Assembly: GCF_000283155.1 (NCBI RefSeq)
Contig: NW_004454173.1
Coordinates: forward strand, 11,797,596 to 11,861,595
From: Ceratotherium simum simum
Lineage: Eukaryota > Chordata > Mammalia > Perissodactyla > Rhinocerotidae
Length of the DNA stretch: 64,000 nt
Reading direction: 5' to 3'
Shown here: positions 43,235-54,420 of the stretch, piece after piece
Layout of the letters: the number at the start of each line of letters is the position of its first letter
Position numbering within the stretch: position 1 is the first letter of the stretch
Translations under genes and position numbers: made by a program
Notes under the pieces: model-generated
Databases searched by the model: none
Told to the model about the DNA's origin: nothing
Seen by the model: the letters and a program-made list of their open reading frames with translations, nothing else

Positions 43235-43390
43235 TTCAGCTACTTACAGCTATGTGATCTTGGGTAAGTCCATTAATCTCTCTGAATCTCAGCATCTCAT
43301 CTGGAAAGTGGAGAAAGTAATAATACCTAGTTGGTTGTGAGGTTTGAGGAAAATAAGGCCTGCTTGGTGTGCCCTGTATGCTACAGTAAA
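43235..43390 (+). mobile_element. MIR SINE
   Basis: CAGCTATGTGATCTTGGGTA, TCTCTCTGAATCTCAGC, GGTTGTGAGGTTTGAGG. Confidence 0.8.
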
Positions 43391-43853
43391 CACTTGCTGA
43401 AACTGAATTCGAATCAGTTAAAGGACATGATGACAGGTATAAGTCTGAAACTATTTCTTTCTCCCACCTCCAAAATCTGGCATCAGGAACTTTCCACCAA
43501 TACCACTAGCCAACGCCTTGCTCTTTAAGGAAGAAGTGAGGCCATGGAATTCATAGCTTGATAAATTGGAAATGTTTCTCTCATCCCTGCTGTCTTCCTG
43601 TGCTCCTCCTGACCTGGATTCTGAATTTAAAATTCATTTCAGAGGGAACCTCTCTAAAGTGGATAGTAAACACAGATAAACATACCAGCATAGTGGGTGA
43701 GTAGCACTGTCCCCACAGTTCTAACATGGTCCCTTTTGCCATTGCTAATTGAAAGGACCAGATGGACTGTGTGTACAGCCATATTTTCCTACCCCTTCCC
43801 CCGGTCCTGGAAATGATATCTGATTATCTGCTGCTCTGGGATGAAGTGTGGAG
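43391..43853. other. No gene seen
   Basis: No assignable repeat or frame. Confidence 0.4.
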
Positions 43854-44243
43854 TGGGTTGAATGGTGGCCCCCAAAAAGATACGTCCACATCCCAGAACC
43901 TGTGAATGTGACCTTACTTGGAAGACGGGTCTTTGTAGATGTAATGAATTGAAGGATCTTGAGACAAGATCATCCCAGATTATCTGATTGGGCCCTAAAT
44001 CCAACGCAAAATGTCCTTATGAGAGACAAGAGGAGAAAATACAGACATAGAGGAGAAGTCCATGTGAAGAGGGAAGCTGAAAGAGGCAAGGAAGGATCAT
44101 CCACTAGAGCCTCTGGAGGGGGTGTGGCCTAGCAGACCCTTTCCTTTCAGACTTCTGGCTTCCAGAACTGTAAGAGAATAAATTTCTGTTGTTTGAAGCC
44201 ACCCAGTTCGTGGTCCTTTGTGACAGCAGCCCTAGGAAACAAG
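43854..44243 (+). mobile_element. MLT1-like MaLR LTR
   Basis: TGGGTTGAATGGTGGCCCCC start, TGTGAATGTGACCTTACTTG, GGGCCCTAAATCCAACGC, CTTCTGGCTTCCAGAACTGT, GAATAAATTTCTGTTGTTTG, CCACCCAGTTCGTGGTCC, GCAGCCCTAGGAAAC end. Confidence 0.85.
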
Positions 44244-44454
44244 TGTGCTCCCCGAGGATGGAGCCCAGCTCAGGTTCTTCTTCCACAGACGCTTTCTCCT
44301 TATGTGGGAGGATTTGCCTGAGCAGCAGCCTCCACCGGCCTGGTCAGCAACCAACACTCAGGGAATCCAAACACCCAGATGGGGCTGTGGCTGAGGATCT
44401 GCAGTGGAGAAAGCATCCTAGGGTGTTTTCAGCATGCATCGGCAGGCACAGGAG

Positions 44455-44605
44455 AAATGGCCTGAATTTTGGAACTAGACAGACTTTGGTTTAAAACTCC
44501 ACTCTACTACTGGCTCTGTGACTCCAGACAAACTATGTGCCCTCTCTGTGCTTTAAGTTCCTCAGACATAAAATGAGGATAATAATGCCTACCTTGTAGG
44601 TAGGA
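44455..44605 (+). mobile_element. MIR SINE
   Basis: GGAACTAGACAGACTTTGG, TACTGGCTCTGTGACTCCAG, TAAAATGAGGATAATAATGC. Confidence 0.8.
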
Positions 44606-44984
44606 GCAGATCCAGGATCTGAGGCTTGCATAACTTTGGGGACCCTTTTAAAGAAAAAGAATACAAAGTTTCAAATCCAAAATTAGGAGTGGGACCTTGA
44701 AAGAGCCTCGTGCAAGTGAGGGACCTGAGGCTTACTCTAAGCCCACCTCTGTCCACAGCGTGCTCTGAGGAGTCCAGGTAAAGACATGACGCCCTGGGCA
44801 GTGCCTGGCTCCTACCGGGTGCTCTGTGAGAGAGGAAGCTGTCTGGCTGAAGAATCCTACACCTCAGCGCCTACTGAAAAGTGCATACATATGTTTGCAA
44901 CACACAAAAGAACGTCTGGTAGGTTATGTTCCATGGCAGGTTGCCAGGTGTTGTCTTGATATCCATTTTCCCTCCTTTTCTGTA

Positions 44985-45870
44985 ACAGAAAACTGACTTT
45001 TTGGCAATGGCCATGTGCTCAGCTAAAGCCTAGCTTCCCAAGCATCTCTCGCAGCTAGGTGTGGCCGGGAGACTAAGTTCTGGCCAAAGAATAGAAGCAA
45101 AGGAGTGTCAGAGACTTCTACAAGGTCTCCTTATAGGGGAGTGTCATGGGTTAAATTGTGTCCCTCCAAAATTCACATGTTGAAGTCCTAATCTCAGTAT
45201 CTCAGAATATGACCTTATGTGGAAATGGGGTCCTTTCAGATGTAATTAGTTAAGATGAGGTCATTAGGGTGAGCCCTAATTCCATATGAATTGTGTCCTT
45301 ATAAAAAGGGAAAATTTGGACACACACACACACACAGGGAAAACATTATGTGAATGCGGTGATGCTTCTACACGCTAAGCAACATCAAAGATTGCCAGCA
45401 AATTACTAGAAGGAAGGCGAGAGGCATGGAACAGTCCTCAGAAGGAACCAACCCTGCTTACACCTTGATTTCAGACTTGTAGCCTCCAGAACTGTGAGAC
45501 AATAAATAAATTTCTTTTGTGTAAGCCACTCAGTCTGTGGTACTTTGTTACAGCAGCCCCAGCAAACTAATACAGAGAGATATGCCCTTCTTCACCACTT
45601 TTCCATTCTGCTGGCCAGAATGCAGATAAGAGGGCAGACCCTCCAACAGTCATCTTGAGCCATGAGAATGAGAGTCACATTCACAGATGGCAGAGCAGAG
45701 AGCTAGGAGCCTAGGACCCTGAAAACTGCATGGAGATGCCACACTAGCCCCAGACTGCCTACCTTTGGGCTTATTTTCCCGAAAAATAAGTGAACTTGAA
45801 GTTTTCTGGTTGTTGTTGTTTTGTTTGTTTTTTGAAACATGTTACTGAACATAATCCTAACTGATACACT
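44985..45870 (+). repeat. Old LTR-like repeat split by an MLT1 LTR
   Basis: Left part to 45141 (AAGCCTAGCTTCCCAAGC, TTCTGGCCAAAGAATAG) and right part from 45575 (CCATGAGAATGAGAGTCAC, GATGGCAGAGCAGAGAGC, CTAACTGATACAC) read as one element of the kind at 25985-26370, older than the MLT1 inside it. Confidence 0.45.
45142..45574 (+). mobile_element. MLT1-like MaLR LTR
   Basis: TGTCATGGGTTAAATTGTGT to CAAACTAATACA; CAAAATTCACATGTTGAAGT, CCTCCAGAACTGTGAGAC, AATAAATTTC, CCACTCAGTCTGTGGTAC. Flanks GGGAG (45137-45141) and GAGAG (45575-45579) fit the 5-bp duplication expected of ERVL-class LTRs, with one change. Contains a short AC run at 45319-45337. Confidence 0.9.
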
Positions 45871-46278
45871 TAGAATTTTGATAAATTAGTTATTCTTTGG
45901 AGAGAGGACTAGGATTGGAGTATCAGTGGTAGGTGAATTTTAGCTTTATCTATAATGTTTCAATTTTGATGTCAAGAATATATTCAGGCATTCTTTTGTA
46001 ATTAAAAAATAAATATTTTATAATAAATAAACCACAAGGAAAAAAAAAAGAGGGATGAGAACCTATAGATTAAAAGAGACCTAAGAAATAAATCAACTAA
46101 TTGCAATGTGTGAACCTTATTTGGATCTTGATTTAAACAAAAACATTTTTAAAAAGTTTTGAGATAATTGGGGAAATTTTAATATTAATTGTATATTTGA
46201 TATTAAGGAATTATCATTAATTTCTATGTATGCTAATAATATTGTAGTTATGTATTTAAAAATTTAGACTTGAAAACA
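45871..46278. other. No gene seen; AT-rich
   Basis: AT-rich unassigned sequence with A runs. Part could be a decayed L1, but nothing is definite. Confidence 0.4.
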
Positions 46279-46495
46279 CAGTTTTTCAACCTTAGCACTA
46301 CTGTTATTTTGGGCCAGATAATTCTCTCTTGTGGGGGGCTCTCCTTTGCATTGTAGGATGTTTAGCAGCAGCTCTGGATTCTACCCACTAGATGCCAGTA
46401 GCACCCCCACACACAAGTTGTAACAATCAGTATCATCTCCAGACACTGCCAAGTGTCCCCTGGGGGGCAAAACTGCCCTGGGTTGAGAACTACTG
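46279..46495 (-). mobile_element. MER20 hAT-Charlie element, antisense
   Basis: CAACCTTAGCACTACTG, GGCCAGATAATTCTCTC, GCATTGTAGGATGTTTAGCA, CCCACTAGATGCCAGTAGCA, CCAGACACTGCCAAGTGTCC, GGTTGAGAACTACTG: the full length of reversed MER20, about 217 bp. MER20 copies are known as hormone-responsive regulatory elements in placental-mammal endometrium; activity of this copy is unknown. Confidence 0.88.
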
Positions 46496-47046
46496 CTCTA
46501 AAATTTAGAAATAATTGCTGGAATATTTATGGGTGAGATGACTAGATGTTTGGATTTTGCTTCAAAATAGTCCAAGTGATGGGAGTAGGTAAAGTGCCCC
46601 ATAATGATAGGTTTAAAATACGTTTTATTATTATTATTTTTTAAAATAGATTTTTAAAAAATTTGAAAGAGTCTATTTGGACTTCTCTTTCTATCAATAT
46701 GGTGGACTCAATATTGTAAAATATTTCCTCACCATAAAATCTGAATATACTGGATAAAATATTGGTCCAAGATCTTGTCTCATGTCTCCTACATGACCAT
46801 TAAAATCCAAGGCTCTAGTTTCCAGACCTGACTGTGGGCAAGGCAGGCCCTCCCTTCCACATCATTAACTCAGCTCCACTCTGCAGCATCCTTCATCAGG
46901 GGCTCCTCATGGGCCTACTTCAGTTGCCTGGTGACCTAACCCCTCAGGGGAGCCTCCCAGTTCTGCCCCATGGGCCTCCTCCCCCAGGAAGGGGCGCAGA
47001 GGGGTGCCCAGCTCCAGCCCAGAAGCTGTGTTAGGAGCCAGATTCA
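46496..47046. other. No gene seen
   Basis: 46620-46790 is AT-rich with ATT units. 46800-47040 is GC-rich with a short frame (46834-47034) that has no recognisable domain. Confidence 0.4.
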
Positions 47047-47317
47047 GGCCAGCCCCATGGCTTAGCGGTTAAGTGCCAGCTACTGGCGGCCCAGGTTGGA
47101 ATACGGGCGCACACCCACGCACTGCTTCTCCGGCCATGCTGAGGCCACCTCCCACATACAGCAACTAGAAGGATGTACAACTATGACATACAACTATCTG
47201 CGGGGGCTTTGGGGAAAAAAAGGAGGAGGATTGGCAATAGATGTTAGCTCAGAGCCGGTCTTCCTCAGCAAAAAGAGGAGGATTAGCATGGATGTTAGCT
47301 CAGGGCTGATCTTCCTC

Positions 47318-47338
<21 letters not shown>
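47047..47338 (+). mobile_element. ERE SINE
   Basis: GGCCAGCCCCATGGCTTAGC, a decayed B-box, CAACTAGAAGGATGTAC, CTTTGGGGAAAAAAAGG, two tail units, A tail. Exact target duplication GAGCCAGATTCA (47035-47046, 47340-47351). A 9-base deletion removes part of the spacer between A and B boxes. Confidence 0.97.
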
Positions 47339-47348
<10 letters not shown>

Positions 47349-47490
47349 TCATTAGGGCCTTGCCTTGCCCATTCCCTCAGAGAGTCCAGCCCATTAGCTT
47401 CCTGCTGACTGTTTGCAGAACCCTTATGCCCCTGCAGAGCACCAGGCCAGCCCACTCCCTTTAAACGTGCACCTTCCCTGTACCCATATT

Positions 47491-47560
47491 CACCACCTGC
47501 TGCTTCACTTGGCCACCTGCTGCTTCTCTTGGCCACCTGCTGCTTCTCTTGGCCACCTGC
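47491..47560. repeat. 20-bp minisatellite, about 3.5 units
   Basis: Unit TGCTTCTCTTGGCCACCTGC. The first copy has CACTT in place of CTCTT; the last two are identical. Units abut with no spacers. Confidence 0.9.
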
Positions 47561-47749
47561 TCAGGACACTCTAAGCCTCTATGGTGCGCACACTCCCCTG
47601 GCCGTCTCTGCTGACACTTTCAGGCCCACCTGACTTCCCAAGGCCCTGAGCTTGCCCTAATGACCAAGGCTGTGAGTTGTCAGCCAAGCCCACCAAGAGT
47701 CAGTGGGAGTATAGGTCGGAGGCAGGGCCTCTGAGCTGGAGGAAACTCA

Positions 47750-47970
47750 GGGTTGCAAGTTCTCTGCTGCGGCGCTGAGCGGGGCTGCGGCTCAGCTGCC
47801 CACGCGGCTCCGGGGGGCAGTGCGCTCTGCTGGCGAGGCGCCGAGGGAGCCCGCCCGCGGCTGAGCCGCCTCCATCAGTGCTGGAGGCAGGTGGAGGCAG
47901 CTCAGGCACCGAGCAACCAGCACCGCAGACGCTGTTCGGACAGAGCCGCGGAGCAGCGTGGGGTAAGCCG
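47750..47970 (+). promoter_or_regulatory. CpG-rich block: candidate promoter / non-coding first exon
   Basis: By eye about two dozen CpG dinucleotides in some 220 bp and roughly 70% GC, far above every other part of the window. GC-box-like CCCGCCCGCGG lies near 47850. A good 5' splice site (GTGGG|GTAAGCC, GT at 47963-47964) follows on the plus strand; no comparable donor is seen on the minus strand. It is bordered by apparently unique sequence and no repeat. The frame 47753-48163 crosses the block, but its translation is Arg/Cys/Ala-rich and unrecognised, so if transcribed the exon is more likely 5' UTR or lncRNA. Confidence 0.5.
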
Positions 47971-48309
47971 GGCCTGGCTATTGTCACACGGACACTGTTC
48001 CAACCACAGCCACACTTTTCAGAGGTGTAGGTGTCTATCTGGTGGAAGGATCTTTGAGGTGAGAGGGCGGCAGGAGCCCAAGCACCACCACTTCCTCTGC
48101 TTCTCTGAGCGTACCGATATCAAGCCACCAATCCTGGTTCGGCTCCGTTCTTCTGCCCGCTGAAGTAGAACGGGGTGAAATCTGGCCACCTACTTGCCTG
48201 GGAGTCAGTCATGGCCGCTCGTGAGTTTCCAGGGCGTTGAGAGCTGTGGATGGACTTGTATGAGGAGCCATTTCGCTCTCCTTCACAGAAGCATAATAAT
48301 GTGTGGGTT
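47971..48309. other. No gene seen
   Basis: Downstream of the CpG-rich block. No further exon could be recognised. Confidence 0.4.
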
Positions 48310-48500
48310 TACAACAGCACGTAGGAGTTGGAGAGCCTTGGGTTCAATTCCCGGATCTTCCATTTATCAGCTGTGTGAACCAGCAGGCGAGGTAGTCAAC
48401 ATCTCTGTGCCTCGCCTTCCTCATATGTGAGATGACAATAATCCCACCTACTTCATAAGGTCGTTGTGTATTAAATGAGATTACATATATAATATATACT
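48310..48500 (+). mobile_element. MIR SINE
   Basis: CCTTGGGTTCAATTCCCGG, CATTTATCAGCTGTGTGAAC, TCTCTGTGCCTCGCCTTCCT, TCGTTGTGTATTAAATGAGA. Confidence 0.85.
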
Positions 48501-49779
48501 TATAAACATACACATGTAATGCAGAAGCAGGGCAGGAAAGAGTAATATGGCCTCTCTCAATTGTTCTCAAGCTCCTGTTATTAATGAACCTCCTTTCATG
48601 TCAGTGAGGTGAAGGATTGTCCTCAGTCTACACAAGTGGCTCTTCTTTTCCCACCACAGTCTCAGTAGTGATATGTCAGGGGTCAGTAATACTGCCTGTG
48701 CCCATCACTATAGCTGTCTATAACAACAGCTACAGTTTATTGAAAGTCTGTTCATAGAGACAAAGACCCTTTTCATTCTCAGGCCGTGTTGTCAAGCAAG
48801 TGAAGTAGACCTAGAGAAGGAAGATAGCTGACTGGCAAAGGGAGCAGTGGAGAGCCATTTAAGATGTTGGAGCAAGAGCATCACTGAAATAATCAAATAT
48901 AGGCACAACAGGACTCACATTTTTTGAGCGTGGAGGCCTATTGATTACTCAAAGGTGTTTGTGGTTAGGGCTCACCAACAGTGGTGCTCCTAGGGTTTGA
49001 TTGTGGACGCTTGTTGTTTTTGCCTACCCACCCTCCCTCCCCCATCCTCAATACCAGATGGTCCTTTGGGAACCACCCATCTTCCACTCTCTTTCCACGT
49101 AGTTTAGGTGGGGATGACCTCACAACTCCTCACCTCCGCCTCCAGTGGGGGTCTATGACCCAGGCTTGGCTAACTACAGTCATAGTGATTGGTTGAGGAG
49201 TGAGTCCTTTGTCCAGAGAGGGTCAATGAGAGTCAGCACTGGGACTTTTGCTGAAAGAGGGACTCTTTTGCCACTGGAGTTGCTAAGCTGAGAAGTTGTG
49301 AGCTGAAGCCAATGGTGGAAGCATGGGCAGAGTCTGCCTGAGAATAGAGACAACAGAGAGAAAAAGCAGATCCAAGAGGTAGAGATACATAGATTTCTTG
49401 TTGCCCTTGCTGAGCACCTGGAACTAGCCATTCCTGAAGATGTAGAGTTTTAAATTACATGAGCTAACATATTACCTTTTTAAAGACAGCTTGAATTGGG
49501 TTTCTGTTAATGGCAACCAAGGGGTTCTGACTAATTTATCTATTTATTTTTTATTTTGATTAAAAATTTATAATTTTTACATTGTGACATAAAAACAGAA
49601 CTCTGACATGTTTGACAACATACTTTTGACAGTTCTATTTCTGACAAGGACATGCGGGGAAATTGTGGGAACACATCCTCTGTGTCCATCCCCCTCCTTT
49701 CTAAGTACACTTTTATTCAGAGCTACATAAATGTATGTGGATGATCTTATGCTGATGACAGTCAGAACTGCGCTCCAAG
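48501..49779. other. No gene seen; old repeat-like sequence
   Basis: 48970-49540 (CATAGTGATTGGTTGAGGAG, GAACTAGCCATTCCTGAAG, GAATTGGGTTTCTGTTAATG) has the order of an old interspersed repeat, class unknown. The rest is unassigned. Confidence 0.4.
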
Positions 49780-49974
49780 AAGATTATAGCAGTCAGGAGT
49801 ACAATTAGAGTAGGGAGAGACAAGAGGCAAAAAGACTGCTCAGGAGGCCAGTATAATAATTCAAATGGGAAGTAATGCGGATCTTCTCTAGGTGGTAGCC
49901 ACAGAAATGGAAAGGAGAGACCCTGCAGAGGTGGGATTATCATGGTTTGGCAACAGATTCAAAGGTAAAGGAGT

Positions 49975-50432
49975 CAACATGCAATGTTTTTGCCTACAAA
50001 GCCCTCCAGGACCTGACTTCCTGCTTTGTCCCTGACTTCTCTCTTATCCCTCTTTCCCTTGCCCAGTCTGCCCGGCTACACTGGCTTTTGCACTCACTGT
50101 GCCCTCTGCTTGGGACACTTACTCCAGATAGCCCCTGGGTCATCTCCTCACTTCCTCGGGCCTCTGCTCAGATGGCGTCGCATCAGAAAGGCTTCCCTGA
50201 ACTCCCCCAACCCATCTATTATTGCAATCCCATCCCACCACTCCTTAAACCTGCTTAATTCTCCGTAGTACTTCACCCCTCATCAACTATGTATATATTT
50301 CTTTTCTGTCTCCTTTGACTAGAATGCACTCCGTGAAGGCAGGGACTTTTGTTCACGGCTGAGTCCCCACAACCTAGGACAGAATCTGGCAGAGAGTAGG
50401 TACTCAGTGAATATAAATAAATAAGTCTTGAA
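49975..50432 (+). mobile_element. L2 LINE 3' region
   Basis: AAAGCCCTCCAGGACCTGAC, CTCACTGTGCCCTCTGCTTG, GAAAGGCTTCCCTGAACTCC, CACTCCGTGAAGGCAGGGAC, GGTACTCAGTGAATATAAAT. One of the longest L2 pieces in the window; the frame at 49947-50258 is only L2 sequence. Confidence 0.85.
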
Positions 50433-50709
50433 CAGCTGGGACAATGATGTGGCACTGACAGAAAGAGAAACTCTGGGAGATGAATGAGGCCAGGGTTGGT
50501 GGCATGGAGGAATGAGGTGGTGAGTCATTTTAGGGCCCATGGAATTGAAGGTTAGATGTGCAAATGGCAATATCAGGCTGGTGGTTGAAGTGCTGGTCTG
50601 GCACTCAGGAGAAGCCAGAGGTGGGGATCTAGTGAGGACTTATGCATAAAGGCTGGTGGAAGCATGGAGTCAGTGAAATCCCTGCTGAGACCATGGAGAG
50701 AGAGGGAGG

Positions 50710-50710
<1 letters not shown>

Positions 50711-50761
<51 letters not shown>
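50711..50761. repeat. (AG)n microsatellite
   Basis: About 50 bp of AG, with one AAAG interruption near its left end, extended left by GGGAGGG-type purines. Confidence 0.95.
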
Positions 50762-50764
<3 letters not shown>

Positions 50765-50900
50765 AGATAAGATCTGGGGACAGAGCGCTAGAGAAGGCCT
50801 AGGGTAACCAACTACTCCCAGTTTGCCCAGGACTGTCCTGGTTTAAAAACTAAAAATCTAGCGTCGTGGGAACCCCCTCAGTCTCGGGCAAACTGAGATG

Positions 50901-52789
50901 CTTGGTCACCCTAAGCAGGCCCTTCCATTGAGGTAGAAGGAGGGGAAGGACTGGTTGGAAAAGATAGAGGAAAAGCAGCCTGGAGCTTCCTCACAGAACC
51001 CAAGGAAGAGGAGGGCTCTGGTAAGGTTTCTTTCCGCTGTTCCAGCCACGTGGTAAGATGGCCACGTTCCAAGATAGCGAACCTCTCACCCCATCATCAG
51101 GGATGAGAAAGTCAGTCAGCTCCCTGACTCTCTCACCCCTCCCCAGCTCCCTAACCTACAGGTCTCTCTCCTTCTTCTCCCTCAAGACCAGTTTGGTTCT
51201 GAGCTTCTGAGCCCAGGAAGGCTGGGTTACCTTGGAGCTTCCCCCTCCCCCCACACCCAGTAGCAATTGGTGGCTTCCTGGGGGGCCAAGTGATTGGTTT
51301 GGTTCCAGGGCTTCGGCCCCAGCTCAGACTGGCTGTAACAAGTATGAATCCTTAAATTCTGGTATCTAGGGGCTTAAGTGATGCCTTGAGTAAGGAGTTC
51401 TCAGTCAGTGACCATTTTCTGCTTGTCCCAGGTGGAATTTAAGAGTGTAAACAACTCTGCATTTGCCTAGCCACCGTGGCTGTGCAAACAGGAAACTGCC
51501 TCTCCTCTTGTAAACAACACCGGCCAAGATTAGTTGCACTTGTAAGGGGCCAGCTCTTAGCACTGGGCACTGAGTTGTACCCAGGACTAACTTTCAACTG
51601 AGGAAAATGGTTGCTGGGGACATAGAAATACAAAACTGTCTTAAGGGGCATTTTCAAACCTCTTTCTGAACCTGGTAATGGAGAAAGTCCTGAACCAAGT
51701 ATTTGGAGCCGTGTTGTTGCAAAGAGCAAATGAAACAATAAATTAGAAAATATCTTAAGTTGTGTATTTTAAATAATTACACAAATGCAAGATCTTATCA
51801 CTGGGTCTTGTTTGAAATAAAGGAACTGTCGATATGTGATCTGTAAAAAACATAGCCCCTGTCCTTAGAAGACGTCACGGCTTACCTGTAGAGGCAGGAC
51901 ATACACAAGCTTATAATAAGAACTTAACTATATTTACTAAGCAATGTATAAGGAAGTAGAAATAAATGTTGTGTCAACTCCCTGACTCTCTCAGCCCTTC
52001 CCAGCTCCCTAACCAACAACTTACATATGGGCCTTCTAATGAGCATGGAGAAAAGTGCTCTAATTCATCCAGGCCAGAGTGTGGTAGTGTTTCCAGCCCC
52101 CATTTTTTTACCCACAGACCTGTTCCAGGAAGAAGGGGTCAGGAATGTGGCAAGCTTGAGCTTAAATATATTGCCAGATATTTAATTCAGTAAATATTTC
52201 TAGGCCAGCTACTTGAGGCCTAATGCTGCATTGGGCCCTATGGGCATCTAAAAGAAGGTCCCTGCCCTTCATCTTACTGGAGTGAAAAAACCAAGGTCCC
52301 CCAAACGAGGTCTCATATTGTTAAGTGCCAATGTTAGTTATAAGTGCAATAAAATTCTGGAAAAGGGAAACATTAATGTTTTAAGTAGACTTTATGTTTC
52401 ATGGAGGCTGGGCCATGCACTGGACAGACTGTCAAGACAGAAGGAAACTTGCTGAGTCGGGGCATAATAGAATGAATGGATATGGCATTTGGAAAAACAG
52501 TGGTAAGACTTTCTGCTGAGATCCAGCTTGAGAAGGAAGGGGAGATGTTTTATCGTTCCTTACAACATATGGATTGCTTTCAGTAGCGTACAAAGAATCC
52601 ATGGTTCTTAAGAAGTTTAAGGACTCACATGGAGAAACTGGCACCCCTAAGACATGAGCAGATAACCTGGCACTTAGGCGTTTAAAAGCCCAAGTCTTTC
52701 TGGAATATGAATGCCCTTTGTGCTGGGAAGAAGCACCTGCAACCAACTGATATGACTTCACATCAGGAGAGGTGAGGTTGTGCTGTGCT
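50901..52789. other. No gene seen; contains a 40-bp direct duplicate
   Basis: Bases 51117-51156 and 51975-52014 match at 37 of 40 positions (core CTCCCTGACTCTCTCA). Otherwise unassigned. Frames at minus 51439-51738 and minus 52432-52794 are unrecognised. Confidence 0.45.
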
Positions 52790-53150
52790 AACAATGAGCC
52801 TCTAAATCGCAGTGTCTTGATACAATAAACAGTTAGTTCTTGCTCACGCTATGTGTTCAACATGGATAAGGGTGGGGTGGGGGTAGGGGTCTCTGCTGCA
52901 TATAATCTCCCAGGGACCCAGGCCTACGGAGGTTCACCGTCTTGGAATGTTGCCATCTTACCATGTGGCTTCTGGGGTTGCCGTAGTGGGGGAAAGAAAA
53001 CCGGTGTGTCACACAAGATGTTTATGAGACCCGAGTGTGTGGGTGGCTTACATCACTTCTACCAACGCCCAGTGGGCTAAAACCCAACTGCGAGTGCTAG
53101 GAACTCTGGGATATATCATCTTCCTTTGTGCCGTGAAAGAGGAAAAGTGA
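52790..53150 (-). repeat. LTR-like old repeat, antisense (probable)
   Basis: GCAGTGTCTTGATACAATAA, GTTAGTTCTTGCTCACGC, CTCCCAGGGACCCAGGC, TACATCACTTCTACC follow a familiar order of an old reversed LTR-type repeat. Not assigned to a family. Confidence 0.4.
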
Positions 53151-53199
53151 AAGAGGATTTAGTAAACACATAGCATTATATTCATCGTAACCTATGATC

Positions 53200-53430
53200 C
53201 AAAATTAATAATAATAGCTAACATGTATATTTTGCTAATCCTTTGTAACAATCCTGTGAGGTAGCTTTTATTATTATCTCTATTTTAAAGATGAGGAGAG
53301 TGATGCAAAGAGAAGTTAAATCCCATATTCAAGGTACCACAGTAGTAAGTGGCACAATAGGGATTCAAACTCAAATAGTTTTTCTCAAGAGTTCACGCTG
53401 CTATATGGCCATTATGCCATATTACCTTTG
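53200..53430 (-). mobile_element. MIR SINE, antisense
   Basis: AATAGCTAACATGTATATT, CAATCCTGTGAGGTAGC, AAAGATGAGGAGAGTGATGC, GGGATTCAAACTCAAATAG, CTATATGGCCATTATGCC. Confidence 0.8.
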
Positions 53431-54094
53431 TCGTGGGTTTAGTCAAAATAGGCGTCAAGTCATTGATCTTATGTACCCTGCACCTCTTACACTGGGGTAT
53501 AGAAAGCTTCCAGCAATGGTATTAAGCTTGACTTTCACCAGGTTCCCCTTGCCAATATTCCCATAGTGTTAGTTGTATAAATATATTTACAATGCTCTTG
53601 ACCTGCCTATTTTGGTATCCATCTGTTCTAAGGGACGTGGATGAGAACTTGCTTGTGTCTAAGCTGTATGCGTAGATGCTGTTTGTAAATGCAACACATT
53701 CTTGCATAGGCTTCAGCAATCATCAAAAGCATTGTGTCCTCTATTTCTGTCCTTGGGTGAGGCCTCCTATTTCCCCTGTCCTTAACTGCTCTTCAGTGCA
53801 AGTTCTTCTCATTCTTTGGAGAGCAGAAGTTAAATGAACTATTTTTTTCTCCTAAATCAATGTAATAGAGCAGATATGTACAGACTAGTGGTGGCGGAGA
53901 CATTGGCAGCTGGCCCCAAGCATGGCTAAATGATGTGTGTACTAGGAATCCATGTTATCTCAGGCCTCGGGCCTATTCAAGTTTCCTTATATAATCCATG
54001 TGTCCAAGGTCAGAACAGCCTGGAATCAACATTAGGGCTATAATTTCAATAACATCCATGTTTTAAAGCTAATATAAGGAGAAATTCTGTTTGT
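53431..54094. other. No gene seen
   Basis: No assignable feature. Confidence 0.4.
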
Positions 54095-54172
54095 TTTGTT
54101 CACTGCTGTATAGTGAGCATCTAGAACAGTGCCTGGCACGTAGTAGACACGCAATAAATGTTTTTTGAGTGG
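54095..54172 (+). mobile_element. L2 LINE 3' end
   Basis: CTAGAACAGTGCCTGGCACG, GTAGACACGCAATAAATGTT. Confidence 0.75.
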
Positions 54173-54204
54173 ATTTGTTGACTAAATTCTGATCCTTTTT
54201 GGAG

Positions 54205-54420
54205 ATGCTACAGGGTACTGGAAAAGCACTGACTTTAGAATCAAATAGACTTGGGTTCAAGTCTCATAAGCTGTGTCACCCATTGTAAGTTATTTACTCC
54301 CTGACCTCATCCTTGCTCATTGGTAAATGAGGCTAATATTAACTACCCTTTGGATTGTTATGAGAATTAAATGTGATAATTCATGTCAAACACTCAACAC
54401 ACTGTAGCTAGGTATGGCTT
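54205..54420 (+). mobile_element. MIR SINE
   Basis: CACTGACTTTAGAATCAAAT, GACTTGGGTTCAAGTCTC, CATTGGTAAATGAGGCTAA, GTTATGAGAATTAAATGTG. Confidence 0.8.

Larger units (their letters stand above)
49780..50900 (+). repeat. Long ancient repeat, second block, with L2 inside
   Basis: CTGCTCAGGAGGCCAGTATA and the purine-rich sequence after 50433 (GAGGAATGAGGTGGTGAGTC, ATGTGCAAATGGCAATATC) resemble 18720-21085. The L2 at 49975-50432 sits within it, the same order of ages as at 19820. Confidence 0.4.

Noticed and set aside
47491..47560. Regular 20-bp repeats considered as a CRISPR-like array
   Set aside because: Units abut directly with no spacers, in a mammalian context. A minisatellite.
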